A DNA stretch of 64,000 nucleotides from Chlorops oryzae (Eukaryota; Arthropoda; Insecta; Diptera; Chloropidae), in the NCBI GenBank assembly GCA_020466095.1, contig CM035806.1, positions 35,190,060-35,254,059 of the forward strand. The letters run 5' to 3'. Of this stretch, positions 22,501 through 36,600 are shown in pieces. The notes below the pieces were generated by a model. It ran no database searches, had not been told where the DNA came from, and was given only the letters and a program-made list of their open reading frames with translations. The position numbers and the translations under genes are program-made. Positions within the stretch are counted from its first letter, which is position 1; each line of letters begins with the position of its first letter.

Positions 22501-25500
22501 GCAGGTAACGGCAGCAGAAAAACGGGAGGGAAAAACATAAATTATTTGATTTTTTCATTGCTTTTGTTGTTGTTGTTGTTGTTTTTGATGTTTTTGTTAG
22601 TTTCCTTGCCGTTTTATTGATTTGACCAAATGCAAAGCATTTCTGTATTCCTCTCCACTGACTTCATTGAAGCCAGCAACCTTTTTTGTTTTTGTTTTTC
22701 CCCTCCCCCAATCCAGCAACTTGAAGCTTTGACGTGCAACATTTAAAAGGGGGCCTTCTCCATCCTTTCGAATTAACGTTTTGTTTATTTTGTGAAGGTT
22801 TCTTTTTCTTTTTCATTTTCTGTTTTTCTTTTTGCATGGGGTGTGTCAGAAAGTCACTTGCAAGAGCAAACTTTATTCCTACTCCATTTGGCAATATCGT
22901 TATTTGTACCTACCTACATACATACATATGAACATGTATCAATGAAACGCAACATTGTTGGCCAACGCTAGACAAATTTCGTGGTTTTAGTTTGGGCCAC
23001 AGATTGACAGCCGACAGACTGTGTTTGTCGAGCAAACGTTTCAATAATTTCGTTAGTTTTTTTTTTATTCAAATTTAACGATGGGGCTTATAGGTCAAAC
23101 TGAACGTAACTTTAAGACTGTTTTCCCTAGATTCTTTATAAAAAAAAAAAAAATCTCGTCATTACCATACCTACAAATTTAGTAGGCCACATCGAGTCAG
23201 GTAATTCATTAAGATGAAATCAAGTAAAAAATAACTGAACCCTTAGTTCAATGGGTCCGAAACAAACTTTGAAAGGCTGAATGGCCTTGAAATTTACGAT
23301 CAATCCTCAAAGAGTCGTCTCATCATAACGCCTTCATTATGAAATTTTATAAAAAGCGAAATTACAGTGTACTGTCTGCTTAGGGACACTCCTCTTAAGC
23401 GGCCACATTTTGGCAATGCTCTAGTATTCCTGCTTCTCAAATAGTGTCCGCTTGAGCGGAAAGCCTCTGTCAAATGGACATATTTTTCGGTCCCGTAGGT
23501 GTCCGCTTAAGAGAGAGTACACTGTATTTGCCCTTATTGTTTTATTTTATTTATTTTTTTTTTTTTTTTGAAGGTGATTTTTCCTGAACGTTTTGAGCAC
23601 ACTTTCACAATTGAAATACTTATTCCTCTGCTTTTTACGCGTCTTCATATTCATCTTCATCTTCTTCTTCGGCACCTGTCCCGTCCTCTGTGCCTGTCTT
23701 GCAATCTGGTAGCAAAAGTGCATTTCATTCATGCCTTAATCACTTTAGTTGTTCATGCTGTCAATTTGAGTGGGTTTATAAGAGGCATGCATATGCATGG
23801 CAAACGTTCTTAGCTACAGTGTCGTCAAACCGGCAATGTCTAGCTTTAAGTTCGAGTGCTTAATACGTTCAAATTGTTGCAGAATAAACGTTGAACGTTA
23901 TAAAAAAATAAATTGTTTTTTATTTTTTTTTAAGTTTTAATTTTAATTCATTTGGAAAAGTGAAAGAAAATCGAGAAACAAAATTCGAACGTGAAGAAAA
24001 ACTAAAATAAAATAAAATAAAGAAATGAATAAATTTAAAACTGTGACCATGATCGTTTTGCGAAATACCCCGCCGCTGGACTTTTTGTTTTAACGCTGTA
24101 TAGTATCGACGGGTTATGAGTGTTTAAACGGGTTTCAAAAACAAACTTTAGTCGCATTTATATGTAATGGCAAAAGCAATACTTTGCAGTCGAAAGTCTT
24201 ATTTTGTATTATGTTTGCTTGTACGTACATACATACATATACATCGCACGTACGTACCCAGCGGAAAATTATCTCCTGCATGACAAAGTCACGAGTGATG
24301 TCATCGATGACATATAGGTGACATTGTCATGCATGACATCTTGGAGGACATGTCATCGTGGAGGGGCACTGTTCATGTGCTTGACTCTCATTGGCTACTG
24401 AAAATTAAATAAGGATTTAGCGTCAGTTCAGCGTTAGCATGAAGTGGTCGAAGATGATGAGTGCTCGACTCAGAATCCGAAGATCGCGGGTTCGATTCCT
24501 GGCAGAGGTGAACAGAAACTGTTAAAAATAGATTTTTTAAAATTTTCGAAACATTCAAAGAGAGGGCAAAGAAGAGAGTTATCAAACTGGTTTCCATAAA
24601 TTGACATTTAGAGAGAAAAGAGCAATGTGCTGCTCTCAAATGCTTTTTTCGCCATCGCATCCCCTAGCATGACCAGTGACATTTTCTAATCTTCCGGTGA
24701 TAATGTCACCGCTGGAGTCCCTGTCAGCTCCTGTGTAAATGTCATACAAAGTGTCACCGGAAATAGCATGCATTCCGGCTCCGAAGTCACTAGGACATCA
24801 TCGGGGATGTCCGCGGGACATTTCCCGCTGGGTACGTGTGCGGCGGTTAGTGGGACTTAGTCAAGACGTAGATCGCTTTACGATTTCATTGTAAGCCGCT
24901 CGCTATCTGGTCATTTTTACGGTAATTCCTTTTGTCGTCGTAGTGGTCGTGTTGTTGTTGTTGTTGCTTCCATTATTTTTCAACATTTTTGCGTATTTTT
25001 TTTTTTTTCAATCGTTTCTATATTGTTTTTTGTAATCTTAGATTTTTGTTTACAGATCTTGTCGTTTCTTTGCTGCGAAACAAGTTTCCATTCCATTCAT
25101 ATTCATGTTGCGGTAGATGATTGTATAGTGTTGCTTGCGCTTCATTCTGAATGCATGTTGCACTGGCGATTACAGTGTACTCTCTCTTGAGCGGACACCT
25201 ACGGAACCGAAAAATGCGGCCGCTTAAGAGGAAAATGTTTAAGTAACAGTAACAGATTGGATCGCTCCCATGACGTGTCCGTTTAAGAGGGGGTATCCGC
25301 AAGGAGAGAGTACACTGTATTATTTTTTATTTTTTTTATTATTATTACTTATTACTTCTTACTTTGGTAATTTAATACTCTTACAACGCTCGAACATTTT
25401 CATTGAGCTGCTAATGGAACAAGTGGGCTTGAAAATTTGTTCAACGGTAGGTCGATTATTTTATGAAATTATCATACGAATATTTAATGAGTTTAATGCG

Positions 25501-28500
25501 AAAATTAAAATCGCTACGACTACCTAGTTTACTTCAGTTCAATGTTCAAACGAAGAAAGGAGGATACAAGTTGTTGACGCCCAGTAGTTTAAGGTCGAGG
25601 GCGTCGTCAATTAAATCGAGCTTAACGATAATTCCCAATAACCAATACTGTACGCATTATAATTGACAAGCCATTAGAAATGCTCCATAGTTTCGTAGCA
25701 ACTCAAGAATGAAGCTAAGGCCCAACAAAACAATTTAAAAAAATTCAATAAATAAATAAAAGTAGAAAAAAAAAACTATGAGCGCAGTAGAAAGCAACAC
25801 CTACGCGAACTATGATAAATAGAAGAAAAAAAAAAAATAAGTACCTAAATAAGAGAAAAAATTAAGACAAGCTCACTGAGCCGCACGAGTGTATTTAGGT
25901 ACCTACATCTGAATCAGCAGCCGTATCTGTAGTTGTATATAAATAATTCAATTAGGGAGCCCACGCCCACTATCAATAAACATTTTAAATACTCGTACAA
26001 AAGTTCAATTCGAGACACTGAAACTCGATATGCGCCCCAAAGCCGGTTTCCAAAGAAAACAAAAAGCAAAAAAAAAAAATTAAAAAACAAAGAGATTGCC
26101 ACAAAAAAGCATAAAAAGGAAACTCTCTCAATTTTGGGCTCGTAGGCCCCCAATGCGATATTTTGTGTCGATGCAAGTGTGCGGGTGCAGAGGCATGTAC
26201 CTACTCGTACAAACATACATAAGTGCATGGAATCCATGCAGCTTACGTGACTTGTAGGTGCCTTAACCAGTAGGCTCAGTCGTTTCGCTAAGTAATTGTA
26301 GATTGACATTGATACGCGCTTTGAAAAGTGGTTTATTTTATGCGTTTTTATTTTTTTTTCATTTTCATTTTCATTTTCATTTTCTTGTTTGTTTGTTTGT
26401 TTTTTTTTTGTTCTTTTTTTTGCAAGCTGCACCACAAAATGGTCATAGATTTTGAGTAGTTCAGCAAATGAGAAATCGACATGAGTGTATCTTTGAAATT
26501 CGAAGGGTTTCCGAAGTATGTAAAACGTTTGGATTGTTTTCACACTCTCGAATGTTGTGTTTCGTGATGATTGAAAAGTTTTTGACATTTATGCCGTACT
26601 TGCACGTGCTGTCAATTATCATAAAAAAAAAAAAAAAAAACCATTTCGAAAATACAGTCGAATCTGGATATAACGAATCCCTGAAATAATGAACAGCCCG
26701 AAATAGTGAACGCTTTTTATACCCGACACACTCTGTGTCGAGGGTATATTGCGTTTGTGTGGTTGTGTGTAACACCCAGAACTAGTCGAGATAGACATAC
26801 TAAAATATATATAGAAATGATCAGTGTCACCAGGAGATTCGATTTAGACATGTCCGTCCGTCTGTCCGTCTGTCGTCTGTTTTATACAGTTATCTTATCG
26901 AAGAAATTGAGCTATCTTGACAAAATTTGGTATGCGTGCTCACGGGGACATGAGTAAGAACAAGTTCGAGTATGGACCCGATCGGACCATTTTTAGGGGT
27001 ACACTCTATACTAGGGTCTGTTAACGAAATCACAAAAATGCTCTAAACGATGTTTTTCAAGATATTTTTGATTAATTTGATATCTTACATTTTTTAAGGC
27101 TCAGTTCATATATTCCGAAAATTGGAAAATTTGGCGTGGCTTCAAATGGCTTTTTCGAAATTTCTCCTACTACCCGAAATTCAATGGGACTTGACGAAAT
27201 TTTGGCACTTTATGCTTCCTATGTACCTTAAAATTCCTTCCAAAAAATTTCCTTGATCGGTCCATTTTTTAAGGGTACCTCTCAGTACTAGGGTCTGTCA
27301 CAAAAATCCCAAAACTGCCTTAAAGTCGGACTTTTTCGAAATATTTTAATGAAACTTAGAATTTGAGCGTATATTTAAGCCCCCGATTAGAATTCAAAAA
27401 AAAGTGGGCGTGGAAATAAGGGCGTTTTCATAAACAAATTCAACAAAAGTCGGTATATGGGGCCCGTAAATGGCCTTAAACACCTCTTGATATTAAAAAT
27501 TATTTGAAGATGTGTGTCTGTGTCGGGTATTCTATTGTCAGGCTCGCCTGACTATAACACCCTTACTTGTTTGTTACACGAACTGTTCTCTTAGTAATCA
27601 GGCCTGTAGAGAAGAAGTTCGAAAAGGGGGATTTTCCCCCGGGCCCGGGAATGCGATTTATTTTTTGTTTGTTTTTTTGTCTCAAATTTTTGTGAGGGGA
27701 CCCCGGAAAAAAATCCTCCGGGCCACAAATTTCTCTCTACGGGCTTGTAAATAATGAACAAAACATTCAATATCGCTGATACGAACAATCAAATGGATAC
27801 AATGAACAGGACGTGCAAAAATTAATTCACTATATTAGCGCCGATGGCACACCCCTAGTGCTCGCTCATAAATTATGGTAGTATTTAAGATAATATATAA
27901 TTTTGATAATAAATAAATAAATAATTTAATATATCCAGAATCGACTGTAATCAAATTAACTAAAATTTTCTTCAACAATCAAGCCTTCCTTTTATGGTTT
28001 TAGAGACTTTCGACACCAAAAAAAAATTTTTTTTTTTTTTAATTTTCATCATAAATACATAGATACATATTCAGCCCTATTCTAAGGCTCAAAGTCTTCA
28101 ACATAGTTTAAACTTTTTGAAGGTTTAAACTATCCATTGATAGTCTCCAGACGAGCTTAAGCCAGGTTTATTAATTTTATAGAAATTTTTTTGAAAAATT
28201 CAAATATACCAAAGGTATTTGATTGAGTTAAACTAGCATGAAGACTAAAAGAATATATTCGAAAATTTACACTTTTAGAGTTCCTAAACAGAGTTGAAAA
28301 CTACGACCCTAAATGAATATTCCCTGGGAATTTTCCCCCTAGAAATTCTTCCCCGCGGAAAAATGGAATTCTTCTAATGGTCAATTAACGAAAGAATATG
28401 ATGACCTTTAATTGAAGATGTGCTAAATTCTTGCTCTCTTTATATTCCCTTCCCAGTGTGCCTAGTATGAGAGATTTTTTTTTTTTTTTTTTTGCAAATC

Positions 28501-29647
28501 AGCAGGGAAAAATTCCCCGGGAATATTTAGAATCGGGCTGATTAGTAAAAATTAATGGCTTCGGAAACATGGAAGTTATTGGGACTAAAAGATTTTCCCT
28601 TTACGACTCGACTTAGTAGTGGAAGCAAAACGATTTCCTTACAGTAGATTCTGCATAATTTTCCTCTGTTTTACAGAAATCTTCCTTGTTAATTAAGTCA
28701 GTCTGACAATTTATGACACAGTTGACAGCTCGACCAGGCTTGGATAAGGGCGTCAATTCGATGTCGTCGCTCATCGGTTAAGTTCAGAGGAAGTCAAAAA
28801 GTGGGGCCTTTCAATGTATGAGAGAGTACTTTAATGACTCTATGCTACCGCGAACATTTGGGGCCCCATTCTAAATAAATTTCACGTGGACTTGGTCCCG
28901 GCCAGTTTCAATACAATTGCTATTCAAACTGGCACTGAAAATTTGACAGCTCGACCATTTGTTCGAATAAGGGCGTCAATTCGAATCCCCAGTAGACTCA
29001 TTGGGTTAAATTAGAGCCTTAGTCAAAAAGTTCTCGAGTTTGTTATCGAGAGATACTTTAATAGACAGGAGTAGACACGCGAACATGGTCAAAGAGGCTC
29101 TTCTGTGCGTGAAATAGATGCTCGTGGTCGACGTGGATAACGTGTTTCCGCCAGTTTCAATACAAATTTCGATGCTCAAACTGGCGCGAAAAATTTTGAC
29201 GTGAAATGTTGTATTCAGAATAGGGGTGATTAAACTCCCAGTAGACTATTGGGGTAAATTGGAGCCTTAGCAAGTAGTTCTCGAGTTTGTTTAGGAAATC
29301 TAACTAGCACAGGAGTAGAGACACGGCATGGTCAAAGAGGCGTCTTTCTGTGCGTGAACTAGATGGCTCCGTGGCGTAGTGGATAACGTTTGCTGCAATC
29401 CATAAGTTCGGCTTTGAATCCAGGCTTGGCTAACTACTCCATACTACTAGATTGACGTTGTATCCGTACGCTGCATAGGGCCTGATCGAGTAGGGATTTC
29501 ATGACAGCATAATGTTGTCTGTTGAATCCATTGTAATACTCCATACTCTGGAGCGGTATCGTAGTAAGGGGTGTCGAGAGGAAGCCAAAATGTCTCACTA
29601 TGCCACTGCCCTGGATTACTCCAATTTCCTACAGAGTCTGCCCCTCT

Positions 29648-29685
<38 letters not shown>

Positions 29686-29709
29686 TCTCTCTCTCTCTCT
29701 CTCTTCTCT

Positions 29710-29748
<39 letters not shown>

Positions 29749-30665
29749 TTCTCTCTCCCTGTCCCTATGTCTTCCTGTCGCTGTTTCTGATTTAAATCAC
29801 AACTTTCACAATTCACATTATGTTGAAATTTGGAAGTCATGTCTGTCATAACTAAATGAAAGTAACTGCGTTTACACCCAGACCAAATTCATATCTATCA
29901 ACGAATGTGAATTTCATATGAATATGTGTATACATATGTATATGCTATGCCATCGTATGTCAACTACCGGGCGCGTATTTAGACGCATGATGATGCGCTA
30001 AACGACCGAAGCGTAAACCAGCATCTTTGATTAGATTTAATTTATAGTTCCTGTACAATAAATCCCAGCGATATCCAACGATCTAGCGGGGTGGGCAGAA
30101 AGAGAGAGAGAGAGAGGGAGAGAGAGATTGAGAGAGAGTTTTTCTTCATTTGTCGCATGTGTCGAATGTGCTGCAAATGTGCGAGTTTTTACCGCGCACA
30201 AAGGCACATAAACTTGTGATAAATATAGATATACACATTGTATGTATATATGCTTTTTAAGGATTTGGCAACATTGCTGCTGACTGCGATGCTTGCTGAT
30301 GTGGTACATATACAGCACAAATGTATGCATGATTTGATGATTCCCCTCGCTCTCTCACAAGTCTCGCAGCGAACTGAAATCTGACTAGATATCATAATGC
30401 AGATAAGGCTTAAGTACACGCTCGTCTCGGAATGTGTTAAATGAAAGAAATCTCGACAGAATTGAGAGTTGATATGTGTACATTTGACCCATAATTCAAT
30501 TGACATTGCCGAGCGAGCATATGATATGTATATATACATTGCTTCAGCTTCAATATTGCGTCGGCTCTATAGTCGTTCATCATGCTGGATTATAGCAGAT
30601 ACTCTTAATAAATAAACGCGATTGTAATATTGTGTCCATATGACTGAATATATACACATATATTG

Positions 30666-30699
<34 letters not shown>

Positions 30700-33600
30700 A
30701 AATATTAAGATATAGATATATATTTGAGTGTTCACTTGGTACCTGGTATCTGTTGCAGAGTCATAGTTGATCGTGTTCTTGTTGAGGCTGATTTAAATGC
30801 GGTCAGCAAGTCTTTTTTCTTTTTGTTGCTCCTCTATCTCTATATGCACTCGTCACACAGAGCAGTCATTCTCTCTAGTTATCTATCTCACTCACTCTTT
30901 CTCTTTAGGCCCGGCGAAGAAGAATGAGTTTCTCGGAGAGTGTGTTATCAAAAATGTGCACAACTACTATTCTTCTTCTATTTCGATTTAATTAAATTGT
31001 GCTAGATTTTCTTCTTGATTTTATTGTTGACTTCAATGAGATTTACTTGAGTTTTTCCGTTTTCTTTTGTTATTATTCTTTTTTCTTTATTTACGAAATA
31101 AGTTTTTCCTGTGCTTTTAAATTTTAATTCGAATTTTTTCGTCTCTTTATTTCGCTGTTGTTGATTTCAATCCATGACCTTTGATTCGCGAACTCAGTTC
31201 ATCGTTTTAATAACCTATGTGTATGTCTTATTTTCCTTTTTTTTTATATTATTTTTCTTGTAGCAATACTCTTCACCTTTCTGTTCTTTTTCTCTTCTTC
31301 TTTCCTGTACTCTGAATTCTTTTTTGAAATTCCTTCTTATGTTTCCTTTCGTTGAGTGATGGTTCTGATTGTTTTAGAGCGTACCGCACAAGCCAGTAGA
31401 CCCAGAAGAGGGTGTATCACGTTGTATGCGAATATAACGTGAAACGTCCGCAACATGTTTTTTTTTTTGTTTTGTTTTGTTTTTTTTTTTTAAGGTGTAC
31501 ACCGTGGGCGATACGCGTCTGCGTGCAAAACTTTTGCTCTACGTTTGTCAGAATTTTCCATCGACATTAAGGGAATGTTGTCGGCTGGCGAGAACTTTCT
31601 TTTTAAGCTTTTCTTCACGCTTTATTTTTTGCATAACTACAAGAGCTTCAACTTCGATTGAAATAGGATGTTTCTGAATGAACTGAATTTTTATTTATTT
31701 TTGAATTTAAAAAATTTTTTTCCCAAAAATTGAAATCAGTATTTTTATGTAGGACCAATAAGACTACAGTGTGATCTCTCCTTGCGGACACTTCTCTAAA
31801 GCGGACACTCTTCTTAAACGGACCGTTTATCGGAATCCTCTAGTGTTCCTGCTTCTCAAAAAGTTGCCTCTTAAGCGGGGGCACCACTGTTAAGCGGACC
31901 CGTTTTCGGTCCCGTAGGTGTCCGCTTAAGACAGAGTACACTGTATATGCAATTCAACCTTTGTGCTCTCTTTCCATCGAATTCGAACTAAAACTTTTAT
32001 TTTCATTCTCATTTATTGTCTCATCAGCAGCCTTGTCAGCAGTAGCGCCCCTTTGACTTCGTTCAATACCCCCCACGCCAAAAGTCTTGGCATAACACGA
32101 AATATTTCACAAAAATCTGTAGCGCCGCTTTGGCAGCAGTTCTTCAACTGCTTTTGATTCTCTTAACCCTTCGCATGAGCAACGATCGGCCGAACGAACG
32201 AAAGAACGCTCAGCGGTATTTGGCTTCAGATCAAAACCTGCGTTGGTTCCTGCCCACTTTAGTCGTTCGCCAGAGTCTACATATATACAATAAGTTTTGC
32301 ATAAGGTATGAGGTCCTTTTTGGTTTTTGGTTTATTCCTTTTTTTTTGTTTCGAAGGAGATAAAAGATTTTTGAAGCAGCTCACACGACTGCGTAAAATG
32401 AGATCAAACTGCACCGATAGTATGGAACATGCGCGCCGTTCTTGTGTTCCAAAGAAAAGTTATAAAAAATAAAATAAATTTGAAGAAAAAACATATATCT
32501 ATATAAATAAGTTAGAGAGACGAAAGACGAAAGGAAAAGGAAAAGGAAAGAAACGAAAAAAGCACCCATCAAAAAGTTCACACGATTTTGAAGGAAGTTT
32601 TGAGGGTGCCAAAGCAATTCTTTGTGACTTGATTATGACGATTAACGATTATTCTCCAAGACCAACTGATCGGCAATATACAAAAATATTCGTATGTTTG
32701 TATGCATGTGTGTTTTCCTGTGACGTGCCTAACTGTAATTATTCAATTAGCATCATTTTCAAGTTCAATTCGATGTCTGAAAAAGTCAGTTTTCTCTTTC
32801 ACTGTGTTCACCCCCGCTGGAGGGAGTATTTTTCTCTCTTTTTTCTTCTAATTGTTTCTTAATAAAAAGGTACAGATCATATGCCATCAAACCACCACTC
32901 ACAATCTGTGTGGCACCATGGTACCCTGTATTTGTGCATATAGCAAAAAAAAAAAAAAAATTAAAAAAAATCAAACAAAAAGAGCTGCTGCTGCCGGACA
33001 GTTTAATGTCTATAATTTTCGCCTTTTCCCCCAAGTCTTGTTTGCATTACTGCATATGCTCGTTGTTGAGGTGATGTGATGTGATATGAAGCGATACGAT
33101 AGGATGCGGTACGATGGTAAATAGTATTGCTGCTGCTTCGCCGCTGCTAGTGATGATGATGCTGACGATGACGATCACGATGGCGATTGCGATGCCGGTG
33201 ACGTTGACGTTGACGTTGAACTGGTGCTTATGTCTTGGTCTTGGTTATGGCTTTGGTGTATAATGATTTCATTGGATTAGGTTGCGGTTGGTTTGTGGAA
33301 CGCTTTCAGTTTTAATTTTTACATGAATTAGGCGCAATATGTTATTAAATTGTTTATTAAGTATGCCTGATCTTCTTTGATTGAAGCCAATTGAAAGAGT
33401 CTCAAGAAATGCTACTGTTTTCGTTGCTGCGAAGCAAAACAAAAGAAAAACAAAAAAGATAAAACAAAAACAGAAAGAAGATGAAGAGAAAATTTTGATA
33501 GAAATTGAATAAACACCTGCTTAAGTCTATGGTTCACTATGTTGGATGCTGTAGTTATGAATGTACAAACATATACACATGCATATTATATATATATTTA

Positions 33601-36600
33601 CATATAAGGATAAGATATTCTAGCATGGGAAAACTTCCTCTGATGGATATAGTCTTTGGAGGGGCACTTTTTTTCTAGTCACAAAAAATTAAGTGTGTTT
33701 TATTGGCATCTACCACAGCCAAACGTCGAGATAGCCCTTAAATTTACAAGTCTTTCATGGATTCCTTTGGTTTTAGACTACCGGAGCTTCCAATGGATAT
33801 CTAGTGATGTTTTCCAATTTAGAAATGTGTGACGTAGTCAGACGTTGAAATTATTGTTGCGACAACATTTTGTCTGATTGCATTTGGCAACGAAAGAACA
33901 GCGCAGCAGCATGTTGCTGAGACACGTCACATGTCTTTCTATGCCAATTTAATTGTTGCGCAACATTTGTTTTTACACTATTGCTATTCTTGCGGCGATA
34001 GTAATTGTCCGGTAATGGAGCAAAATTTTCTTATGTGACTATCATCGTAACTGACATAACCGAACAAATGTATGCAGGGGCGGATTAAGACAATTTGCCG
34101 CCCTAGGCAGTTGCGGTTTTGCCGCCTCAGAGAGCAGTCTAGTCAGTTCGCATTTTCTGTTATTCATGCATTGACGGTCAGAATTTGCCGCCCTGAAAAT
34201 TTTCCATCCTATGCAGCTGCTGTCTATGTTGCCTTTTCGGTAAATCCGCCACTGAATGTTTGCATGGAAACAGTAGGAACTGCTATTGAACAATGACTCT
34301 AAATGGGAGTGACAAAAAAAAAAAAAAAAATAATAAAAATTCCGTGTCCTTAGAACGCATCTCTGATCTCTGGATCTTGAGCATACAAACTATCGTTGGA
34401 GTCAACGCTCCTTGGAGTGAAAATCAAATCTCCATCCGTTTATCTGTGTTTCTGTGATCGAAGTTTGAATCGAGGTTCCGATCTCAACTGAAAATCGACA
34501 AGATTTACTTGTGCGAAATCTCGTTCTCGGTTCTTTGATATTTTCTATAGAAGAAATTTACTTCATTAAAATTTATAGAAAATTTGAAAAATTTAAATTT
34601 ACTTTATTGAAAACAATGAGCGTTTTTTCCAGAAAATCTGCATTAATTTCGAACAAAAAAAAAAACAAAGAAGAGAAAAATCTCCGTATTCATCTGTTGT
34701 TTGCCTCTAAGGTATCCAACGACAACTGCTTAACAGTTTCGTGTGACTAACGTTGCCGTTGCCGTTGCCCGTTGCCTGTTGCCTGTTGCAGGCAATGGGC
34801 TGTGCCCTAAACGTGCGATGAGATTTCTGTTACGCGATAATAACAATAATTATTATTTTATTATTAAAAAAATAAACTTTTTACGTGTAAAAGAGACGCA
34901 AGTGGTGATAGCACAGACTACGTTTCATCGCATCGCGGATTTTCCCAGAGCAAGAGCAAACAATGCCGGCCGTACGGAGTGTGTGTGCACAAGACTTTGA
35001 CTTGCTCCTTTCAAGAATGATGATGTGTTTTTAATCAATGATGACGACTTTTGTGGGCGAGTGGAATTTCTTCTCTCCTTTTTCTTAGTGTATGTGTTTT
35101 TTTTTGTTTTTTTTTTTTGCTTTTTTGTTTTTTCTGTCTTCTTTGTCTTTTCGTTACGTTCAACCAGATGAGAACATGTTAAAGCTCATTGAATAGTTTT
35201 GAAGAGCAATTGAGTAAAGAATAGGATTTCATATTGAATTGTAGGAGTCTTGAGGAAGACTTTCAGTTCCTCTTTTCATCCTACATATATTGAAATGCCA
35301 TCAACCTTCAAATTTGTTTTATTTTCTGTTTTTGTTTTTTTATTTTTTGCCAAAATATGGCGGAACTAAAATCATAGTGCTTTCAACCCCATCGAATGAT
35401 GATTGGCAAGCTCAAATTTTAATTGGCTTTAAAAGTATCAAATTCATTGACTTTCATGCTTCGCATTTAACCCTCCTGATGCTTGCTCGACGAAGACAAG
35501 AAGCTTTCCTTTCTATTCGATTTTGTAATAGAAGCTTCATTAAATGTTTCAGCTCTGCTCTATTTAATATGATCCCAATTAAGCAGCCTCGGAATTCAAC
35601 GTTTCGCAAATGTTTTGTAGTTTGACACCAATTAATAAGATTATCTATCCATCGGCGTTTGTTTGTGGGGCTCTCAAAAATTTGAGTAAGGCATGACTGA
35701 GCGACTTTGGTGAAGATTTGAAATTTTCTTTTCATATTTATATTTACTGACCAGTCTTCTGCAATTTTGTATGTAGCTACCTATTGTGTATGGATCGGGA
35801 TCGGGCTGTTATATGAAATTTGCTCAAGAGCAAAAGGAGAGCACTTTTTTCTAAAAGATCAATATATGTAGCAAAGTCTTTTCCTTAACTATTAACTTAA
35901 CTGCCTTTTAATATTTGAAGACGATATCCCATCGAACATATTGAATGCGGGTAGTTCCAATAGTTTTTAAAACACGCCCACAAAACACTACCACTAAGAA
36001 AGAATCTTCTAAAGAAGAAGAATATACTGACTTTTGTTCAAATTCTTCATGAAAACCGCCCTTTTGCAATGCCCACTTTTGCAAATTTTTTGAATTCTAT
36101 TTGGAGGCTTAAATATTCGCTCAAGTTCTAAATTTCATTGTAATATTTCGAAAAAAGTCGGATTTTTGGGAAATTTTGGTATTTCTGTGACATACCCTAG
36201 TACTGGAGGTACCCTTAAAAATGGTCCGATCGGATCCATCATCCAACGTGTTCTTAATCATGTCCCCGTGAGCAGACATGATAGCTCAAATCCTTCGATT
36301 ATAAAACTGTATGGGGACAAACAGACGGACACACAACCACGCAGAGTGTGTCGGGTAGAATTATTGGAGATGTTTGAAAAATCTTGTTCATAGTTCAATT
36401 AAATTGCTATGATGATTTTTATAATTAGTCGATTGTTATGGTGGTAAGTAATCGATTCGAAAAACCATATTAGAAAAAACTAAAATCAAGTCCCCCGGGT
36501 AAAGTTCTAATTAAAATTTCATTCGAAAAATCGAAAAAGTATAAAATGCCTTCAAAATCGTTCTTAGCTCATTTTGGACCATGCTACAATTTTTTCCCCC

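Larger units (their letters stand above)
26655..27947. mobile_element. Tigger-like element interrupted by two other transposons
   Basis: The left end CAGTCGAATCTGGATATA and right end TATATCCAGAATCGACTG are inverted repeats with TA on both sides (26653-26654, 27948-27949). Only about 285 bp belong to this element (26655-26713, 27573-27598, 27748-27947), recognisable by AATGAAC/CGAAC words. The rest is a Helentron-like element and a hAT MITE inserted later. Confidence 0.78.

Noticed and set aside
24420..24510. tRNA gene
   Set aside because: B box is perfect but acceptor and D arms do not pair and the sequence continues into a repeat body inside a transposon.
31477..31677. Frame after a poly-T/AG site encoding [12 protein letters not shown]..
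   Set aside because: Considered as an extra or alternative exon because of the acceptor-like T tract, but no donor, no recognisable domain and no link to Dll.
35290..35735. Overlapping opposite-strand frames of 93-111 codons
   Set aside because: No domain, repeat homology or codon bias; antiparallel overlap suggests chance open frames.
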